A DNA stretch of 64,000 bases, taken from the NCBI GenBank assembly GCA_000969725.1, contig JXSR01S004109.1; one strand, written 5' to 3'. Source of the DNA: Ophiothrix spiculata. Lineage: Eukaryota > Echinodermata > Ophiuroidea > Amphilepidida > Ophiotrichidae. Under the pieces are notes generated by a model, which saw only the letters and a list, made by a program, of their open reading frames with translations, had not been told where the DNA came from and searched no databases. This document shows positions 60,257-64,000 of this stretch, piece by piece (the stretch's first letter is position 1; every line of letters starts with the position of its first letter). A program made the position numbers and the translations under genes.

Positions 60257-60930
60257 CCAAGTGTTTTGTTTTTACAATTATTCTTCAAGAAGCAATGCGC
60301 ACCATGTTTTTGCCAGATGATTGCTCAATGTGTCACTTTTTCCCAATTTGTTCGTTGAATATTGGCAAAATCTTAGTCTAGTTAAGAAGTCAAAGGGGAT
60401 CTGAATTGACACTGATTGAAGTTCGTTTGTTTTCATGGAGTAGTCCGATGATACCAATAAGCTATTTGTCAGGAATATCACTATAATAATTTGTCATTTT
60501 TGGCAGTAATGAAATTATTTTTTATACAAATATAAGAGGAAAAAAAGCTATGTGTAATTTAAGACTGTTAAAAAGGAATGCATGCGGGTTACAAGGAAAA
60601 ACTTGTATCTTTTTTTTGCCTTACAGTGGCTACTTGTGTAATAGAACAATTTCCATCTATATCTGTAACCAAATTGGCATTTCATTGCGTTCGCCATATT
60701 TTGATATCTATATCCCCGTGCAATCCGACTTTGCTGCGGGCGATTTCTAGATAGGTATCTGCAGATGTTTTCTAGGTCGTTGGCATATTCCAATACAAAA
60801 TGCCACCAATTTGAATGGAAATTGATGGAAAATTTTAATGAGATGATTTACAAAGAAAAAATGAAAGAAAATGGTATACAGGCAAGATGAAACTGCCATA
60901 GGATATATGCTGCTTATTTTTAGTTTTGAA

Positions 60931-60966
60931 TAAATAAATAAGTAAATAAATAAATAAATAAATACA
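60931..60966 (+). repeat. AAAT tetranucleotide microsatellite
   Basis: About eight AAATA/AAGTA units. Confidence 0.85.
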
Positions 60967-61727
60967 TACAAGGTTTTGTAAAAGTGGAGCTGAGGCTGGT
61001 CAAATGACATGGCTTTCACTCCCACCTTCAAATTCAGCCTGTCCATTTACCCTTTCTGATGTTGATAATTGAGTCTCAATTTCTTTCCCTATTTTTTGAG
61101 AAACTAGACATGAAATGTGTTATTTTTTCTGTGGCCTAAAGGTAGGTTACATACCACTGATAAAGGAGGTTTATATAACGGTGAGGTGAACGAACTCAAA
61201 AAGGTTTGTAATAATAGGTACACGCCTACAGACGTGCTAGGAGCAAACTGGACTGTATTAAAAAAAAGGTGGAGAATTGGTCAAAAACCTAAATGGTCAA
61301 ATTTATGAAATTTACCTAGAAATTAGATCATAGGTATCAAGATTCAATAGCCCTGTAAATAGGCTCATCAATTACAGTTGTTTTAGGTAGCCCACAATAA
61401 GCTCTGCAATTATTTCCCAAACCATTTGGTGTGTCCCATAATCTTGTGGTGTGGCCACTAGATTTGAGCAATTTTCGTCTTGAATACAGCAGTTTGGTTA
61501 CAATAAACTCGGTCTTAGGTCAAGTCAACAATTCTTTAGGACATTAGTTTTTCTGTTACTGTAACTGCTAATAATATCATTGACCTCGTGTATTTTTTAC
61601 CTCTCGTTTTTTTTATACTTTTTACCTGGTGTTATTTCAAGATTGTGAAGTTTGATAGCACATTTAAGGCTTGCATTTGTTGAGACTGATTGTTATGTGG
61701 GCATTTGCTCAATGGGTGGAAGAAGAG

Positions 61728-61878
61728 AGGGCGGTGGTCGAGTGGGTCGATAGAGCGCTGGATTCAAACTCCAAATGTTGCTCAAAATTCAAGTCTTGTC
61801 ATCCACATTGAATCTTCTGTCCTTGGGCAAGACTCTTTTCTCCCGTCTTTTCCCTTGCTCCCATGGCTCAAAAGCCAC
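61728..61878 (+). mobile_element. tRNA-derived SINE head, interrupted by a TTAA MITE
   Basis: GGTGGTCGAGTGGGTCGATA is A-box-like, and the body has CTGTCCTTGGGCAAGACTCT. The copy stops at the TTAA where the family B element begins (61883). No continuation was found after the MITE, so it may be truncated. Confidence 0.6.
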
Positions 61879-61882
61879 TTAA

Positions 61883-62125
61883 AGCAATTCTATATAGTGT
61901 CAAAAATGAAGCGCCCCCTGTCACCCATGACTTTTGATTTTTTTGGGCTTATTGGGTTTTGTTTTGGTAGATATGAATACGTTTTGGCTCAAAGATGCTT
62001 ACTTTTTCTGTTATGGCCATTTGTCGAATTAAATTTTCACAAAATACACTTGAAAACGCTTTTAGATAGTCACATTCCTCCATTTTATGCTGTTTTTACT
62101 ATAAACCATTTTTGACCAAAATAGA
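61883..62125. mobile_element. TTAA MITE family B, truncated copy
   Basis: It begins after TTAA (61879-61882) with AGCAATTCTATATAGTGT and follows family B (ATGAAGCGCCCCCTGTCACC, GGCTCAAAGATGCTTACTTT). It has an internal deletion relative to 45134-45481 and loses its right inverted repeat after ACCATTTTTGACCAAAAT. It is inserted directly downstream of the SINE head at 61728-61878. Confidence 0.75.
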
Positions 62126-63829
62126 AAACAGCAGAAATAAATCTCAGTGAAATAAATTTAGAGGTTGATTATCAAGAAAGTAAGGCAAGTTAAAGCTTAA
62201 ATGCCAATTCCTAACAAGATAGAGATGCTTTATTGATGTAAATGGACTTCAACAAGTGACAAATTGATTTGTTATAATGGAAATTCGTTATAATGATACT
62301 GCTTTCAGGTGAAGACAAATATAATGCCACACCTGTACCCTTCAACTCTTGTTAGGATAACACCCCAACACTCGGTCTTGTTTGCATCCAAAATAGCAAA
62401 ATCTCACGCTGGTTTCAGCTAAAAACTTACCCCTTATTTAAAAATAAAAAGATGACCCTCACAAACAGTTGGGTTGCAGATGAAAACTGGCATGGTCATG
62501 AAGACCTTGCATACTTGGACACTAATTAAAACATGTAGCTGCATATTGTAGTTTTAGGTGCCTTTGATGACAGGGTTTTGGAAAGTAAATGTTTCTTTTA
62601 TACTTCTGAAGTCAGTGGGAGATTTTTGTTTAGAAAGTTGAGGGAAGTTCTTTATTGACTTTATTTGTTGTGGAATTTGTGCGATTGAAAGATGTCGGTG
62701 CTATGGGGTTTTAAAGATGTTATCTAATGGAGTGAAACCTATCGGTAGCTTTACATGTTAAATAGGTCTTAGGGATATGCCAAAAGGATATTCAAAATTG
62801 GGACTTATAGGGAAGGGGATTTAGTCAAATGTATCACTGTAAACATGTTTGGGAAGGGTCTCTTATTTTGCAAAATGCACAAAGTGAATGTACATGTATA
62901 AGCATGTCATACAGACCAGAGTGGCCATATCTCTTCAAACACAGTCTGTGCTTCAAGCATAAATCTCATATTGCTGTGATTACTGTACCTCCTTGCTAGT
63001 AAGCCTGTTACTTTCCCATCAGTGGAATACTCTTCTGATCTCTACTGTAAAGCACATGATATACTGGAAAGACGCAGGTAGCATGTGGTTTGATTTTAGT
63101 CGTTTAGAATAAATTTACCACATATCTGCTTGTTCAAAATGAATGAAGACATATTATTAAATTAAATTTCAATAATTAGAGGATCAACAATAATTATGGT
63201 CTATTAGATTACTGAAAACAACACCTACTTAATTTGTTTGTTTGTTCGTTAGGCATGCTTATACCCATAATCCCCTTGAAGCTAATCTACCTGTTGTTCT
63301 GTTTCGAACTGAAGTTCATGGATCTTCCTAATTAAACAGTTTGATCGCCTTCCACAAGCTGCGCTAATTATTCTTGGTTAAGATCAGAATGATAACAGTC
63401 TCTCATCATAATATCAATACCAATAATGACTCTCCCCTAAATGATCTCATACCTAAGGCTATCAGATTGAGGGAATAACAAGCCAATCAGCCTAGCATGT
63501 AATTGGGATATTGTGATTTGTGCCACCTACAAGTTTATTGTAGAGACTACCAAGTCACGTTTGGCACCCCAATTATCGTGATCTTATTTTGAGGTTTTTA
63601 ATTGGGTTAACTGGAATAGAAAGTTGGGCATTGCAACCTGTAGGAGGGGTAGGACACCTAGGGCGTGAATGCATAACTTGTTTGCGCATTTGTTGGGAGA
63701 GTCGGGATGGACCTGAGGGCACGGATTCGGGGATGGAACCCCTACTCTGTCTCTGTGGAATTATTTGAAATCACTGTTCTGTGTGTACAATTACAGATAA
63801 AAGATCTGTTGGTCTACATTTTCTAGCAT

Positions 63830-63955
63830 GTCCAGGGGCGGCTTTTGAGGCTGAAGGTCCCCTCTCCCAATTTTTTGAAAATCATGTAAAATTTAACAAT
63901 TTCAGTCTCCATTCAAGCCCCCTGCATCATGTTGAACATGTTGAAAGCCGCTCCC
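63830..63955. mobile_element. Possible small CAGGGGCGGCT-ended element
   Basis: CAGGGGCGGCTTTTGAGG at the left and GAAAGCCGCTCCCCTT at the right form an imperfect inverted pair about 125 bp apart. The target duplication is not evident. Confidence 0.35.
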
Positions 63956-64000
63956 CTTCTCTGTAGAGAAAGATCCTGGACTTGCTGGTGACATTGTGTA

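Larger units (their letters stand above)
52789..64000 (+). other. Netrin intron downstream of first NTR exon (partial)
   Basis: A phase-1 intron beginning GTAAGT. No acceptor followed by an AVQIHI-like or tryptophan-rich NTR peptide was found before the window ends, so at least 11.2 kb of intron is inferred. It contains two TTAA-element copies, a copy of a segment also found upstream of the NTR exon (55197-55310), the CCATGG array and a hairpin element. The stretches 53240-55190, 55560-56390 and 62130-63800 show nothing definite. Confidence 0.75.

Noticed and set aside
61690-62115. A 141-codon open frame
   Set aside because: It runs across the SINE head and the TTAA MITE, so it is a by-product of two repeats.

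Overview
The window is animal nuclear DNA: AT-rich, poor in coding sequence, full of small transposons and simple repeats, with short exons bounded by GT-AG splice sites in very large introns. The one host gene I can support is a netrin on the + strand. Three consecutive exons are visible: 12317-12466 (third laminin-type EGF module), 20721-20792 (acidic linker) and 52714-52788 (start of the C-terminal NTR domain). Their order, intron phases and peptide motifs match the netrin-1 class known from vertebrates. The upstream exons (laminin N-terminal domain and the first two LE modules) and the final NTR exon(s) were not found and should lie outside the window. The repeat style and the netrin sequence suggest a marine invertebrate, perhaps an echinoderm or hemichordate; this is an inference and I cannot name a species.

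Layout: 1-12316 is intron upstream of the LE3 exon. It holds a TTAA-flanked MITE (2938-3293), an antisense tRNA-derived SINE, a truncated CAGTGG-type element and a 1.39-kb non-autonomous hAT element (10613-12000) ending about 0.3 kb before the exon. The 8.25-kb intron 12467-20720 holds a 300-bp MITE, a 322-bp near-palindromic element (15284-15605), an old CAGTG-type element and another TTAA MITE. The 31.9-kb intron 20793-52713 holds two elements with telomere-like interiors, a hAT element nested inside a SINE, a 110-bp MITE with perfect 27-bp GC-rich inverted repeats, a multi-copy segmental duplication (33.0-37.5 kb), a tiny Ty3-like integrase fossil, a full-length tRNA-derived SINE, duplicated blocks near 40-41.6 kb and 47.2-47.6 kb, several hAT-type MITEs and a 620-base run of N. 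The partial intron 52789-64000 holds more TTAA elements, a roughly 1-kb array built on the palindrome TTGACCATGGTCAA (57966-59017) and an 87-bp hairpin element.

Apart from the netrin exons, I found no open reading frame that looks like a host gene; the others are short, low-complexity or inside repeats. I saw no operon, CRISPR array, rRNA or intact tRNA gene. The most informative signals are the symmetric phase-1 netrin exons, the transposon structures whose ends and target duplications can be read to the base, a 137-bp identical segment shared by two loci 4.65 kb apart, and the CCATGG-rich array.
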